A stretch of DNA of 64,000 bases, taken from the NCBI GenBank assembly GCA_028287785.1, contig JAQBOZ010000015.1:1-64000 (forward strand), read 5' to 3'. Below the pieces are notes generated by a model. It saw only the letters and a list, made by a program, of their open reading frames with translations, searched no databases and was not told the origin of the DNA. Below are positions 35,266 to 44,300 of this stretch, piece after piece. Source of the DNA: Chlorobiota bacterium. Lineage in GTDB: Bacteria; Bacteroidota; Ignavibacteria; OLB7. Within the stretch, counting starts at the first letter, position 1, and each line of letters opens with the position of its first letter. The position numbers and the translations under genes were made by a program.

Positions 35266-35625
35266 TCAGCAGCGGGAGAGCGGCGGGTGGTCTATTCCGG
35301 GCGGATAGCCGGACAGGTATTGGCTTCGATCACGGGTGCGGTATCGGACGGACGTTACGGCCGCCGGATGGTGGGGGGCGGCATCGAGCGTGAACGGGAG
35401 AAGCTTGTGGAGGGCGATCTCCACGACCGGCGCATCCTTCTTCTCTCCTCCCCTTGTCAGCGCGGACATATGGCACCGGCCGTGGCAGGCGGGCTGATCG
35501 GGATTGATGCAGTAGGCGGCGGCCACGTTATCGGCGAAGAGGCCGTACGCAACCCATTGCACCGGTCCGCTCTGAACGTACAGGATGAAAAGGAGGAGCA
35601 GTATGGTTCTGATTGTCCGGATCAT
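35266..35625 (-). CDS. Small membrane protein with Cys/His motif
   Basis: 119 residues. One N-terminal hydrophobic helix ('IRTILLLLFILYVQSGPVQW') is followed by 'YCINPDQPACHGRCHMSAL', a short Cys/His-rich loop. Similar small proteins with a 'C.N.(D/K)KP..HCNGKCHL' motif are widespread in Bacteroidota and often sit beside copper or metal-related outer-membrane genes. Here it is 128 bp upstream of the CDFC barrel gene on the same strand. The C-terminal third is Pro/Arg-rich and may be poorly conserved. Metal binding by the loop is an inference. Confidence 0.6.
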   Translation of the reverse strand: MIRTIRTILLLLFILYVQSGPVQWVAYGLFADNVAAAYCINPDQPACHGRCHMSALTRGGEKKDAPVVEIALHKLLPFTLDAAPHHPAAVTSVRYRTRDRSQYLSGYPPGIDHPPLSRC

Positions 35626-35722
35626 CGGCCCGCGGGGTGTGCCGGGGGGCGCAGACGCGACCCACCCGAAGCGGGGCGAAAATAGGGAGGATGCGGGAGG
35701 GTTCCAACTGATGGTTCCGCCG

Positions 35723-36010
35723 GGTAGTGACTCGGTTGGAATCCAGCCCGCCGGTTGACAGCGTCATGATCCATTGACGATCCTCTGATCGCTCTTCAAG
35801 GTTCGTCAGGAGCGTGCCGGTTGTAGCAACGATATCTCCGTTTCTCACGCAAGCTCCAGAGGAGCGAACCGTTCTTCATGAATGCGGGGATGGTACGCTC
35901 CCCTGGAGCTTGGAATCATGGCGTGGCATCCCTACAACCGGCACGCCCCGATGGGGCTGGGAAGACAGATGCTCTAACATCATGAACCTCATCCCGAACC
36001 GGCTCACTAC
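35723..36010 (-). repeat. Dispersed MITE-like element, copy 2 (inverted)
   Basis: 288 bp bounded by GGTAGTGACTCGGTTGGAAT (left) and, on the other strand, GTAGTGAGCCGGTTCGGGAT (right), giving imperfect terminal inverted repeats of about 15-20 bp. Inside are GCTCC-AGA-GGAGC (35853-35865), GCTCC-CCT-GGAGC (35897-35909) and GTTGTAGCAAC. Read on the minus strand, it follows the same order as copy 3 along its length. There is no transposase. No clear target-site duplication is visible. Confidence 0.75.
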
Positions 36011-36063
36011 GTGCTGCCGAACGGCTGGCGATCGATTCGGTTATCGGGATGTCCCATAAACTG

Positions 36064-36097
36064 AGGCGGCCTCCGGGATATCCCCCGGAAGCCGCCT
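36064..36097 (-). terminator. Terminator hairpin of pstS
   Basis: AGGCGGC/GCCGCCT plus an inner TCCGG/CCGGA stem form a 12-bp interrupted hairpin 28 bp past the pstS stop. The T tract is weak on the minus strand. Confidence 0.5.
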
Positions 36098-36124
36098 GAA
36101 ACCTGTCATGGATGAACGCCGGGA

Positions 36125-36994
36125 TTATGCCCCCGCGTTCCCCTTCAGAGGGAAGTAGCCAAGCTCCTTCACAAGCGCCTGTCCCTTCGGTCCAAGAACC
36201 CAGTCGATGTAGTTCTTGGTTGCGCCGGTCGGCGTCTGGCGGACATAGAAGTAGAGATAGCGGGAGAGCGGATAGGCGCCGGAGAGGACGTTCTCCTCGG
36301 TCGGCGCGATCGCCATCTTCGTCGTGGCGCTGACGATCTTGATGGTCTTGACCCCCTTGGAATAGCCCGCGCCACCGTAGCCGATGCCGTTCTGATCCTT
36401 GGTCACGGCGCTGACGATGGCGGAGGTGCCGGAAAGCGTCTGCACGATCGACGGGAAATCCTTCTTCTCCAGGACATGCTCCTTGAAGAACTCGTACGTG
36501 CCGGAGCTGTTCTCGCGACCATAGAGGATGATCTTGCCGGGGGTGCCCCCCACGTCCTTCCAGTCGGTGATCTGCCCCAGGAAGATCCCGCGAAGCTGCT
36601 CAAGCGTCAGGGAGTCCGTGGTGTTCGCCTCGTTCGCATAGATGGAGATGCCATCCTTCGCGACCGGGATTTCAATTGCCTCGTTGCCGAACTTGGTCTT
36701 GATCTGCTTCTGCTCATCCGGCTTCATCTGGCGGGATGCGTTGCAGATATCGGTGCTGCCGTTGATCAGCGCGGAGATGCCGGTGCCGCTTCCGCCGCCG
36801 CTCACCTCGATCTTCACCGTGGAGTCCGCCTTGCCATATTCCTCGGCCCAGCGCTGTGCAAGCTGAACCATCGTGTCCGATCCCTTGTCGGTGATCGTCT
36901 CCTGCTTCCTGGAGTTGGAGGATTTGCCGCCGCAGCCGACCGCGAGCAGCGCGCTGAGCACCAGCGATGCGCTTTTGATCATCAGATCTTTCAT
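36125..36994 (-). CDS. pstS: Phosphate ABC transporter substrate-binding lipoprotein
   Basis: 289 residues. Lipobox AVGC (Cys21). The mature protein opens 'ITDKGSDTMVQLAQRWAEEY' and has 'SGGGSGTGISALINGSTDIC', 'ASRQMKPDE', 'LRGIFLGQITDWKDVGG' and 'YGRENSSGTYEFFKEHVL', the phosphate-contacting loops of the PstS/PBP-like family. An AAGGAC ribosome-binding site precedes the ATG. It captures phosphate for the Pst transporter; pstCAB and phoU are not in the window, so it is an orphan here. No Pho box was recognised upstream. Confidence 0.92.
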   Translation of the reverse strand: MKDLMIKSASLVLSALLAVGCGGKSSNSRKQETITDKGSDTMVQLAQRWAEEYGKADSTVKIEVSGGGSGTGISALINGSTDICNASRQMKPDEQKQIKTKFGNEAIEIPVAKDGISIYANEANTTDSLTLEQLRGIFLGQITDWKDVGGTPGKIILYGRENSSGTYEFFKEHVLEKKDFPSIVQTLSGTSAIVSAVTKDQNGIGYGGAGYSKGVKTIKIVSATTKMAIAPTEENVLSGAYPLSRYLYFYVRQTPTGATKNYIDWVLGPKGQALVKELGYFPLKGNAGA

Positions 36995-37238
36995 ACGTCC
37001 TTATGGTTTCTGGAGAATGATTACCAGGTCGATCGAGCCCCGGCCTTACCGCGAACCGGAGTGGCCTTCCCGATGGCTCGCCACAATGTTACTCATAAGA
37101 GCAAAGCGGGCATGTTAAGAGATGGTAATACGACTGCAACGGTTCGTGAACGGCGTTTTCCGGGGCAACCGCTTCCCCCTTTATGATGACTCCCCCTTGG
37201 GATGACAGGTGGATGTTTACGATGTTGCGCCGGATCGT

Positions 37239-37688
37239 TTACGCCTCGATCAACAGCGAGCCATCCTTCCAGAGCGGCAATCCGGTCGCGGGATCGAAAT
37301 CTCGTGTCAATGTCCCGCCGGTAAGCTCGGTGATGACCACCTCGCACGCATAGACCCGCGTGCCGATCGCGATGGTCCCCCCCACCATGCTTCCGTCGCC
37401 GCGGGCGAAGGTGCCGCTCAGGCGCGCCATCGAGCGCCCCTTGAACTGCGAGATCGTTCCGCCGAGCGAGCCGATCTCCATCCCCTCCTCCCAGTCGGAC
37501 TGCGATGGCATCTTCGTCGCCTGATCGAAGCTGGAAAGCGTCAGCCGCGTCAGCGAACCATAGACCGCAACGGTGCCGGCCTTTATCTCCTCATCGTTGG
37601 CGATGCGGGTGATCGACGCCAGCAGATCGGCCCCGAGCGGGAGCCTGCCGATGATGATTTTTCCGGGCGCGTACGGTTTGCGGTTCAT
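37239..37688 (-). CDS. PPC (DUF296) domain protein
   Basis: 149 residues from the ATG at 37688. The frame is open further upstream, but the domain begins here with 'YAPGKIIIGRLPLGADLLAS'. The whole protein is one PPC/DUF296 domain: 'ASITRIANDEEIKAGTVAVY', 'GSLGGTISQFKGRSMARLSG', 'GGTIAIGTRVYACEVVITEL'. In plants this fold occurs with AT-hooks; in bacteria it stands alone, forms trimers, and its role is unknown. The 5' end lies 215 bp from the divergent cytochrome gene. Confidence 0.8.
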   Translation of the reverse strand: MNRKPYAPGKIIIGRLPLGADLLASITRIANDEEIKAGTVAVYGSLTRLTLSSFDQATKMPSQSDWEEGMEIGSLGGTISQFKGRSMARLSGTFARGDGSMVGGTIAIGTRVYACEVVITELTGGTLTRDFDPATGLPLWKDGSLLIEA

Positions 37689-37902
37689 GGAAACAGCTGT
37701 TGAATGATCGTCCGATTCGTGCGCCGCGAATATAGCGCCGGCCCGCTTCAACCGCGAATGTCGGGCGTTTTGCTCGATCATGAATCCGCAGGATCGGTAT
37801 TTTCCGTACTTCCGGGAGGATGGCCTCTCGTTTATGCGTCAAGGCGATCCCCCTCGGCATCATATCGCTCCAATCGATTTCAGAAACAGGGAGCTTCAGG
37901 CG

Positions 37903-38601
37903 ATGAAGAAACTCGAGAAGAAGCATCCGCTGGCGATCCGCTGGTTTCACTGGATAAATTTTCCGGTGCTCGCCATCATGATCTGGAGCGGGACGCTGAT
38001 CTACTGGGCGAACGATGTCTACCGCATCGGGTTTGGCGATACCACGCTGCTGAAATTCTATCCCGACTCCTTCTACGAACTCTTCAGCCTGGGGCATCGG
38101 CTGGCGGAGGGGATGGCGTGGCATTTCGTCTTCATGTGGGTTCTGGTGATCAACGGCGTTCTCTACGTCCTCTACACCATCTTCTCCGGCGAGTGGCGCT
38201 ATCTGGTTCCCAATCGCCGCTCCTTCCGCGAGGCGATCCAGGTGGTGCTGCACGATCTCCATCTCAGCAGGACCCCTCCTCCTTCTCCCCGGCGCTATAA
38301 TGGCGCGCAGCAGATCGCCTACACCGCCGTGGTGCTGATGGGGATGGGATCGGTGCTGACGGGGCTGGCCGTCTACAAGCCGACCCAGCTTGCCTGGCTG
38401 GCGTCGATGCTTGGAGGGTATGGCGCGGCGCGGGCCGAGCATTTCATCCTGACCGTCGGCTATGTGCTGTTTTTTATCGTCCATATCGCGCAGGTGATAC
38501 GGGCCGGCTGGGGGAACTTCAGGGGGATGGTGGCGGGATATGATCTTGTCGACGTTCCGAACGTCGCGGAGCCGGAAAACGCCGGTCGCGTCGAGGGCTG
38601 A
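37903..38601 (+). CDS. Cytochrome b/b6-type membrane subunit
   Basis: 232 residues from the ATG at 37903 (GGGAG upstream; the open frame extends earlier without sense). About four to five membrane helices with paired histidines suited to haem b: 'RWFHWINFPVLAIMIWSG', 'LGHRLAEGMAWHFVFMW', 'GAQQIAYTAVVLMGMGSVLT', 'EHFILTVGYVLFFIVHIAQV'. This is the cytochrome b561/thiosulfate-reductase-b type. It lies 31 bp before the molybdopterin oxidoreductase gene, so it most likely exchanges electrons between that enzyme and the quinone pool. Confidence 0.85.
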   Translation: MKKLEKKHPLAIRWFHWINFPVLAIMIWSGTLIYWANDVYRIGFGDTTLLKFYPDSFYELFSLGHRLAEGMAWHFVFMWVLVINGVLYVLYTIFSGEWRYLVPNRRSFREAIQVVLHDLHLSRTPPPSPRRYNGAQQIAYTAVVLMGMGSVLTGLAVYKPTQLAWLASMLGGYGAARAEHFILTVGYVLFFIVHIAQVIRAGWGNFRGMVAGYDLVDVPNVAEPENAGRVEG

Positions 38602-38632
38602 TCGAGGCCGTGGATGGATATAAACGGAGAGC

Positions 38633-39457
38633 ATGACAATGGCAGGGACCAGGAGCCGAATCATGGAGCCGATGAGCGATCGGGATGCCGAGCTGGAGAT
38701 GCGCCGCCGGTCGCGACGGGCGTTTCTGGTGGGAGGCGGCGCGCTGCTGGCCGGCGCTGCCGGCTGGCGATGGCTTCTCTCGACCGCCAGCGAGGATGGG
38801 CTCCATGCCCCGTTCCGTCGCGTGCTGGGGCTGAACGAGAAGATCGCCGGAGAATATTTCAACAGCTCGCATCTGGCGCCGGTGTTCCCGCCTGATCGGG
38901 CCAGGATGCCCCGCGCCAACGGCGATATCGGCCTCTCCGATGGCTTCGATCCGGCCACATGGCAACTGACGGTTGCCGGCCCGGACAACGGACAGGCTCC
39001 GGCGAGAACGTTCACGCTGGATGATATCAGGCGATTGCCGCGCGTCGATATGGTGACGGAGCTGAAGTGCATCGAGGGATGGAGCGAGGTGGTCCACTGG
39101 GGCGGCGCGCGGATGATCGATTTCATGACCATGTACGCGCTGGGCACCCGCAGCGGTCAGGCGCCCGACCCGCAACATCGCCAGGATGATCTCTTACGTT
39201 ACGTTGCGATGGAAACTCCCGACAAGGCGTACTTTGTGGGACTGGAGATGGCAAGCGCGATCCATCCGCAGACGCTTCTCTGCTACGAGATGAATGGAAA
39301 GCCGCTGGCCCCCGAACATGGCGCCCCGCTCCGGCTGGTGACGCCGGTGAAGTACGGCATCAAGCATATCAAGCGGATCGGGACCATCAGGTTCTCCGAC
39401 CAGCGCCCCGATGACTACTGGGCCAAGGAGGGCTACGACTGGTACGCGGGGCTGTAG
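38633..39457 (+). CDS. Tat-exported molybdopterin-dependent oxidoreductase
   Basis: 274 residues of the sulfite-oxidase/MsrP type. A twin-arginine signal ('RRRSRRAFLVGGGALLAGAA', residues 24-43) sends the folded, cofactor-loaded protein to the periplasm. Cys146 in 'ELKCIEGWSEVVHWGG' is the expected molybdenum ligand. 'HPQTLLCYEMNGKPLAPEHG' and 'PLRLVTPVKYGIKHIKRI' are family signatures. MsrP repairs methionine sulfoxide in envelope proteins, with a membrane haem partner (MsrQ); here the partner is a different cytochrome b. The substrate is therefore open. Upstream and downstream genes support a Moco-dependent redox unit. Confidence 0.88.
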   Translation: MTMAGTRSRIMEPMSDRDAELEMRRRSRRAFLVGGGALLAGAAGWRWLLSTASEDGLHAPFRRVLGLNEKIAGEYFNSSHLAPVFPPDRARMPRANGDIGLSDGFDPATWQLTVAGPDNGQAPARTFTLDDIRRLPRVDMVTELKCIEGWSEVVHWGGARMIDFMTMYALGTRSGQAPDPQHRQDDLLRYVAMETPDKAYFVGLEMASAIHPQTLLCYEMNGKPLAPEHGAPLRLVTPVKYGIKHIKRIGTIRFSDQRPDDYWAKEGYDWYAGL

Positions 39458-39528
39458 GCGCGCTGGAATGGAGAAGTTCGCGGGGCATGATCTCCTCCCC
39501 TGACCGGCAGACATATCGACATGGTTCA

Positions 39529-40527
39529 ATGAACACGCTGATCGACCGCCACGGGCGGAAGCATACCTACCTTCGGATATCGGTCACCGACCGATGCAAT
39601 CTCCGTTGTGCCTACTGCATGCCGGAGGAGGAGATGATCTGGAAGAGGCGGGAGGAGATTCTCAGCTTCGAGGAGATCATTCGCATCGCCGGCGTTGCCG
39701 TGTCGATGGGGGTGGAGAAGATTCGCGTGACCGGCGGCGAGCCTCTGGTCCGTTCCGATATCGAGGATCTGCTTGCCCGCCTCCGCGCCATTCCCGGCCT
39801 TCGCTCGCTTGCCCTTACCACCAACGCCGTCCTTCTGAAGCGAAAGCTCCCCGCGATACGCGCGTCGGTCGATACCATCAACATCTCCCTGGACACCTTC
39901 AGCCCCGAGCGTTTCCGCGAGCTTACCCGTCGCGACGCGCTCGCCGATGTGCTGGAGGGGATCGACGCGGCCATCGATGCCGGCTTCGCATCGATCAAGC
40001 TGAATGCCGTGATCCTCCGCGGCCTCAACGATGACGAGCTGCTGGATTTCGTCAACTATGCCGCCGATCGTCCGATCGCCGTCCGCTTCATCGAGTTCAT
40101 GCCGTTTGCCGGCAACGCCTGGAACGAGCGGCATTGCGTGACGATGGGGGAGATGCTGGGGAGGATCGAGGAGCGATTTCTTCTGGAGCGGATACCGGAC
40201 GGCCCATCCCCCATCAGCCGCGATTACCATGTCACCGACCGGCAGAGCGGCCGTCGCCATGCCGGCACCGTTGGCGTGATCGCGTCGATGTCGCAGCCGT
40301 TCTGCGACAGTTGTTCGCGCCTCCGCCTTACCGCGGAGGGGAAGGTGATGCCCTGCCTCCACTCGCCGCTGGAGTTCGACCTCCGCTCCATTCTCCGCTC
40401 CGGTGGCGATGACGCCGCGGTCGCCGGCCTTTTCCTCCGCGCGCTCGATGCAAAGCCGAAGGAGCATCCATCGGCCGGGGAGCTGCTGGAGCAGAGCGGC
40501 CGGGTGATGATCCAGATCGGCGGTTAG
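39529..40527 (+). CDS. moaA: GTP 3',8-cyclase
   Basis: 332 residues from the ATG at 39529. Radical-SAM enzyme of the first step of molybdenum cofactor synthesis. The N-terminal [4Fe-4S] cluster motif is 'DRCNLRCAYCMPEE', with 'VTGGEPLVR' for SAM binding. The second cluster uses 'CDSCSRLRLTAEGKVMPC'. The conserved Gly-Gly end is present ('MIQIGG'). The gene follows the molybdenum enzyme by 71 bp in the same direction, which links cofactor supply with its user. Other moa genes are not in the window. Confidence 0.95.
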   Translation: MNTLIDRHGRKHTYLRISVTDRCNLRCAYCMPEEEMIWKRREEILSFEEIIRIAGVAVSMGVEKIRVTGGEPLVRSDIEDLLARLRAIPGLRSLALTTNAVLLKRKLPAIRASVDTINISLDTFSPERFRELTRRDALADVLEGIDAAIDAGFASIKLNAVILRGLNDDELLDFVNYAADRPIAVRFIEFMPFAGNAWNERHCVTMGEMLGRIEERFLLERIPDGPSPISRDYHVTDRQSGRRHAGTVGVIASMSQPFCDSCSRLRLTAEGKVMPCLHSPLEFDLRSILRSGGDDAAVAGLFLRALDAKPKEHPSAGELLEQSGRVMIQIGG

Positions 40528-40775
40528 CGGGAGCTGATCTCTTCCGTTCCGCGTTCCATCCTCTGCGCCTTTCCCGTTGCCTTTCCCTCTCCGTCATCGT
40601 ATTATTGACGACCGATCCGCTCCGTGTGAATGCTGCGGGTAAATCGATCGGCCCGTACCACAATCGTTCGTTGGCGCGCACCTCCCCCTCCTCTCCCAGA
40701 CCCGCGCGGCCCATGCTGACCGTTCCTTCCGGATGATGTTCCCGTTATCAATATCATAAAGCTGGAGAAGACGCG

Positions 40776-42809
40776 ATGACCCGTTCAACTACACTATTGC
40801 ACACGCTGCTGGCGGCCGGAGCCCTGCTTCTGCCGGTTGCGGCCGGCGCACAGTCGCCACGGAAGGTGCTGATCGAGGAGGCGACCAATGCAAGCTGCGG
40901 ACCGTGCGCGGCGCAGAACCCGACGTTCGAGGCATATCTGGCGCGGCCGGACAACCGCGATCTGATCTCCATCGTTTTTCATTCGGCGTTTCCAGGGGCC
41001 GATGTGATGAACGCCGCCAACGCAACCATGCATAACGGTCGCGTCAGCTTCTACTCCATCAGCGGCGTTCCATCCGCGCTGGTGAACGGGATTCATCCAA
41101 CGGCCACCTTCAGCGGCGGCTACGATGGCGCTCCGTCCGATACCATCGCCATCGCCCACGATGTCAACGCGGTCCGCGGCACAACCTCGCCGATCACCAT
41201 GACCGTCACCTCGACGCTCGACGGGGGGGCAGTCAACGGGAGCGTGAAGATATCGACCATCGCGGCGCTCAGCGGCAAGCGGGTGTTCGTTGTGGCGGTG
41301 GAGGCGCATCACAACTATGCAAAGGCCGGCACCAACGGCGAGAAGGATTTCTACTACATCGCGCGGAAGATGCTGGCCGGCGATAACGGCGCGGCGGTGA
41401 CGCTGGCGGCCGGTGAAAGCATGAACGTCCCGGTGAGCTACACGCCCGATGCGACCTGGGATGCCAACGGGATGTATATCGTGGCGTTCGTTCAGGACCC
41501 GACCACGAAAGAGGTGCTTCAGGTGGAGACCGACAGGACCATCATCAAGGCCACCACTCCCACCGGAATGTTCTCGGCCATACGGAAGATGCCGGCCGGT
41601 GAAACGTTCGGCGCGGAGCTGACGACATCGCGGGATGGCATGTATACCGTGAAGGTGACCAAGAGCCTTCCCGCGGGATGGACGGCGGATGTGAAGGTCG
41701 GGGACAGCACCATCGGGGCGACCGGCACCGCGATGCTGAAGAGCGGAACGTCCGCCCCGCTCAACGTCTCGTTTGCCACCGCGAACTCCACCAGCAAGTC
41801 CGGCAAGGGATCGGTGACGGTGAGCTACAGCGGCCCCGGCGGCGCGGACTGGTCGCAGAAGTTCACCCTCTACGCCGATAATATCCAGGCGCTGGTGATC
41901 ACCCGCGACGAAGGGCTGGCGACGATCAGCACCTCCTACGATGCCGCCCTTGCAAAGGGTGATGTGATCTATGCCATCGTGGATCATGGCGACGAGGGGC
42001 TTTTCGATCTCCACACGTATCCCGCCGTGGTGTACGAGGTGGGCAAGGGGGCGCTGAGGGCTTCCGATATCGCCGAGCTGAAGGATTTCTTCACCCGTGG
42101 GGGAAGGCTGTTCCTGATCGGCGCGGAGATCGGATACGGCCTTGCCGATCCGGCGAACACCGACGAGGCCACGCCGCACGATGAGGCGTTCATGAACACT
42201 TATCTCCACGCCACCTATGTGCGCGACAGCAACCTGAGCACGCCGGTCAAGGGCGTTGCCGGCGATCCCGTGGGGGATGGCCTCAGCTTCAGGATCAACA
42301 ACGGCGTGCAGAACGAGGATACGCCGGATGAGCTGGCCCCGCGCGATGGCGCCGTGCCGATCCTCTATTACGGTTCCAGCCAGGGCGTGGCCGGCATCCG
42401 CTACTCGGACGCGCAGAACAGGCTGGTCTATCTCGGTTTCGGTGCCGAGGGAATTGGTGATATCAACCAGCGCTCGCTGCTGCTGAAGAAGGGGATTGCG
42501 TGGCTCATGGGGCCGGCCGGCGTCGACGGCGGGGATGCCGCCGCTTCCGGTATGTCGCTGGGCCAGGCGCGTCCGAACCCGGCTTCCGGGATCGCAATGC
42601 TTTCGTACTCGATCAATCGCGCGTCCCACCTGGCGGCCGATCTCTACAATCTCCGCGGCGAACATGTCGCCACGCTGGCTGATCGGGATGCGGAGGCTGG
42701 TGAGGGGATGATCCGTATCGATGGCGCGATGCTTCCGGCCGGCGTCTACACGGCGGTGGTCAACGTGGGCGGCGCGCATATCACGCGGCAGGTGACGATC
42801 GTTCACTGA
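40776..42809 (+). CDS. Omp28-related protein with T9SS sorting domain
   Basis: 677 residues. Signal peptide cleaved after AGAQ. A thioredoxin-like Omp28 domain follows at about 28-255, with 'VLIEEATNASCGPCAAQNPT' (CGPC redox-type motif), 'IVFHSAFPGADVMN', 'SGVPSALVNG' and 'VFVVAVEAHHNY'. Middle: beta-rich and a DJ-1/ThuA-like stretch ('VIYAIVDHGDEGLFDLHTYP', 'ELKDFFTRGGRLFLIGAEI'). End: sorting domain 'ARPNPASGIAMLSYSI...LYNLRGEHV...PAGVYTAVV'. Probably surface-exposed; a disulfide-exchange activity is possible but unproven. A strong terminator follows. Confidence 0.85.
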   Translation: MTRSTTLLHTLLAAGALLLPVAAGAQSPRKVLIEEATNASCGPCAAQNPTFEAYLARPDNRDLISIVFHSAFPGADVMNAANATMHNGRVSFYSISGVPSALVNGIHPTATFSGGYDGAPSDTIAIAHDVNAVRGTTSPITMTVTSTLDGGAVNGSVKISTIAALSGKRVFVVAVEAHHNYAKAGTNGEKDFYYIARKMLAGDNGAAVTLAAGESMNVPVSYTPDATWDANGMYIVAFVQDPTTKEVLQVETDRTIIKATTPTGMFSAIRKMPAGETFGAELTTSRDGMYTVKVTKSLPAGWTADVKVGDSTIGATGTAMLKSGTSAPLNVSFATANSTSKSGKGSVTVSYSGPGGADWSQKFTLYADNIQALVITRDEGLATISTSYDAALAKGDVIYAIVDHGDEGLFDLHTYPAVVYEVGKGALRASDIAELKDFFTRGGRLFLIGAEIGYGLADPANTDEATPHDEAFMNTYLHATYVRDSNLSTPVKGVAGDPVGDGLSFRINNGVQNEDTPDELAPRDGAVPILYYGSSQGVAGIRYSDAQNRLVYLGFGAEGIGDINQRSLLLKKGIAWLMGPAGVDGGDAAASGMSLGQARPNPASGIAMLSYSINRASHLAADLYNLRGEHVATLADRDAEAGEGMIRIDGAMLPAGVYTAVVNVGGAHITRQVTIVH

Positions 42810-42826
42810 CGGACTTGATCTTGCCA

Positions 42827-42883
42827 AGCCCCGGAGGGGCGCAATAACTGGTGCACAGGGCATCCCGCCCTGTGCACTTTTTT
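42827..42883. terminator. Box-plus-hairpin repeat acting as terminator
   Basis: AGCCCCGGAGGGGC (42827-42840) is followed by the perfect 10-bp stem GTGCACAGGG/CCCTGTGCAC (42851-42877) with loop CATCCCG and then TTTTTT. This is an intrinsic terminator between convergent genes. The same box with another hairpin recurs at 50021-50077. Confidence 0.85.
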
Positions 42884-42896
42884 CAAGCACCCGCTG

Positions 42897-44300
42897 CTAT
42901 GCTCTGATGATCTTCCTGGTCCATTCCCTTCCGTCGCTCCTGACATGAAGGATATACATCCCGGAGGCGAGCGACCGCATATCGATCTCCCGCTCCATCC
43001 GTCCGTCATGCGGCATCTCCCGGAACGCCATCAGGCGGTTGCCGAGAATGTCGGTCACCTCCAGCTCCACCGGAACATCCTTCCCGATCCGTGCCATCAC
43101 ATGATAGCTCCCCCCGGTCGGGTTCGGATAGACGTTCAGCGCGATTTCTCCGGTCGCCCCGGATGCCGTGCCCAGCTCCGTCACCAGACGCGCCGCACGC
43201 TCGCGGTAGGCCAGATAATAACGATCGGGCGCCCAATCCGGCATATCAGGGTTGGCCTTGAACACGGCCACCAGGCGGGCCTCGAACTCCGGCGAGAGGA
43301 TTTCACTGCGTCCCACCAGCACCCGTTGCAGCGATGCGGGCGCCGGGTTGATGGCGATCGGGAGCGTGCGATCGGTAAAGCCGCGTGGAACAACCCAGAA
43401 GACGCGGAGCCCCGTGGTGCTGAAGTAGCTCTGCCGCCACGTGGCGAGCATCGCCGCCGATTCCTTCGGGTAGAGCCCGGCTTCCGTGAGCGCCGCGCCG
43501 AACTCCGTGAACTTCGCGGCAAGACTGGCGCTGTCAAGGGGCGCCGCGGCGGGTTCGATCTTCTCCGATGCTCCCGGCGCAAGTGGTCCGGTCCATAGCA
43601 CCCTGGCCCCATTCTTATCCATGTCGTACACGAAGACGTAGGGGATGGCCTCGGCTCCCGTGTTGGCGATCTCCATCATTCCGGGGGCGGTGAAGCGGGC
43701 ATGAAGGGGAACCTCGAAATTCCCCAGGCCGCGGTAGAAGAGAAACTTTTCGGTTTCCCCATTCGCTCCCCTCACCAGATTGGCGTCGGTTGCGCGTGGC
43801 GATGTCCAGGTCGGCGTTTCCTGGTTGACGGGAGCGGTATAGGGCTCCCTGGAATTGCGCGCCAGGAGTGTGACGTGCCAGTTGATCCATCCGTTATACG
43901 GTTTTGTGAAGTCGATCGTTGTCCACCCCGCGTCCCCGGTGCCGGAGGCCCGCTCGGGATACCACTGGCTGATGACGCCGTTCGGGAAATCGACCCTGAC
44001 ATCGGCATCCAGGCCCGTGTCGGAGTAGAAGTAGATCACCGGCGTCTCCATCTTCACCGTCGTGCCGACCGACGGGCGGTAGAGCCCTTTATGCCGCAGG
44101 GTTGCGTCGGGAGAGAATCCATCGTAGCAGTGAACGAATTCAGGCAGCGATTCCTCCTCCAGATAAAGGCCGGGGAGCATGATGCCATCGCTCCCCTGGA
44201 GCGTTGTGAATGTCCCCCACTCGTGCGCCACAAAGGTCTGCGCGCGGGCCATGATCGGAGCCAGAAGGACGATCGCGATAAGATGCAGGGTAGACTTCAT
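42897..44300 (-). CDS. HEWGTF-motif protein with T9SS sorting domain
   Basis: 467 residues. Signal peptide to ARAQ. The mature protein opens with 'FVAHEWGTFTTLQGSDGIML', a motif I know from a family of uncharacterised secreted proteins in several phyla (His-Glu-Trp-Gly-Thr-Phe, Gln-Gly-Ser-Asp-Gly). 'KMETPVIYFYSD' and 'FPNGVISQWYP' also belong to it. A C-terminal sorting domain starts at 'LNVYPNPTGGSYHVMARI' and ends 'MYILHVRSDGREWTRKIIRA'. No enzymatic function can be assigned. It is divergent from the TPR-LuxR regulator gene (138 bp gap). Confidence 0.75.
   Translation of the reverse strand: MKSTLHLIAIVLLAPIMARAQTFVAHEWGTFTTLQGSDGIMLPGLYLEEESLPEFVHCYDGFSPDATLRHKGLYRPSVGTTVKMETPVIYFYSDTGLDADVRVDFPNGVISQWYPERASGTGDAGWTTIDFTKPYNGWINWHVTLLARNSREPYTAPVNQETPTWTSPRATDANLVRGANGETEKFLFYRGLGNFEVPLHARFTAPGMMEIANTGAEAIPYVFVYDMDKNGARVLWTGPLAPGASEKIEPAAAPLDSASLAAKFTEFGAALTEAGLYPKESAAMLATWRQSYFSTTGLRVFWVVPRGFTDRTLPIAINPAPASLQRVLVGRSEILSPEFEARLVAVFKANPDMPDWAPDRYYLAYRERAARLVTELGTASGATGEIALNVYPNPTGGSYHVMARIGKDVPVELEVTDILGNRLMAFREMPHDGRMEREIDMRSLASGMYILHVRSDGREWTRKIIRA

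Larger units (their letters stand above)
35626..36124. other. Intergenic region holding repeat copy 2
   Basis: 499 bp without a gene. Most of it is the inverted copy of the dispersed element (35723-36010), and the rest contains the pstS terminator hairpin at 36064-36097. Confidence 0.6.

Noticed and set aside
35723-36010. Coding function of the 81-codon frame in repeat copy 2
   Set aside because: The frame is not preserved in copies 1 and 3, so the element is non-coding.
40794-42890. 698-codon open frame antisense to the Omp28 gene
   Set aside because: Same antisense artefact; the opposite strand has signal peptide, CGPC motif and sorting domain.
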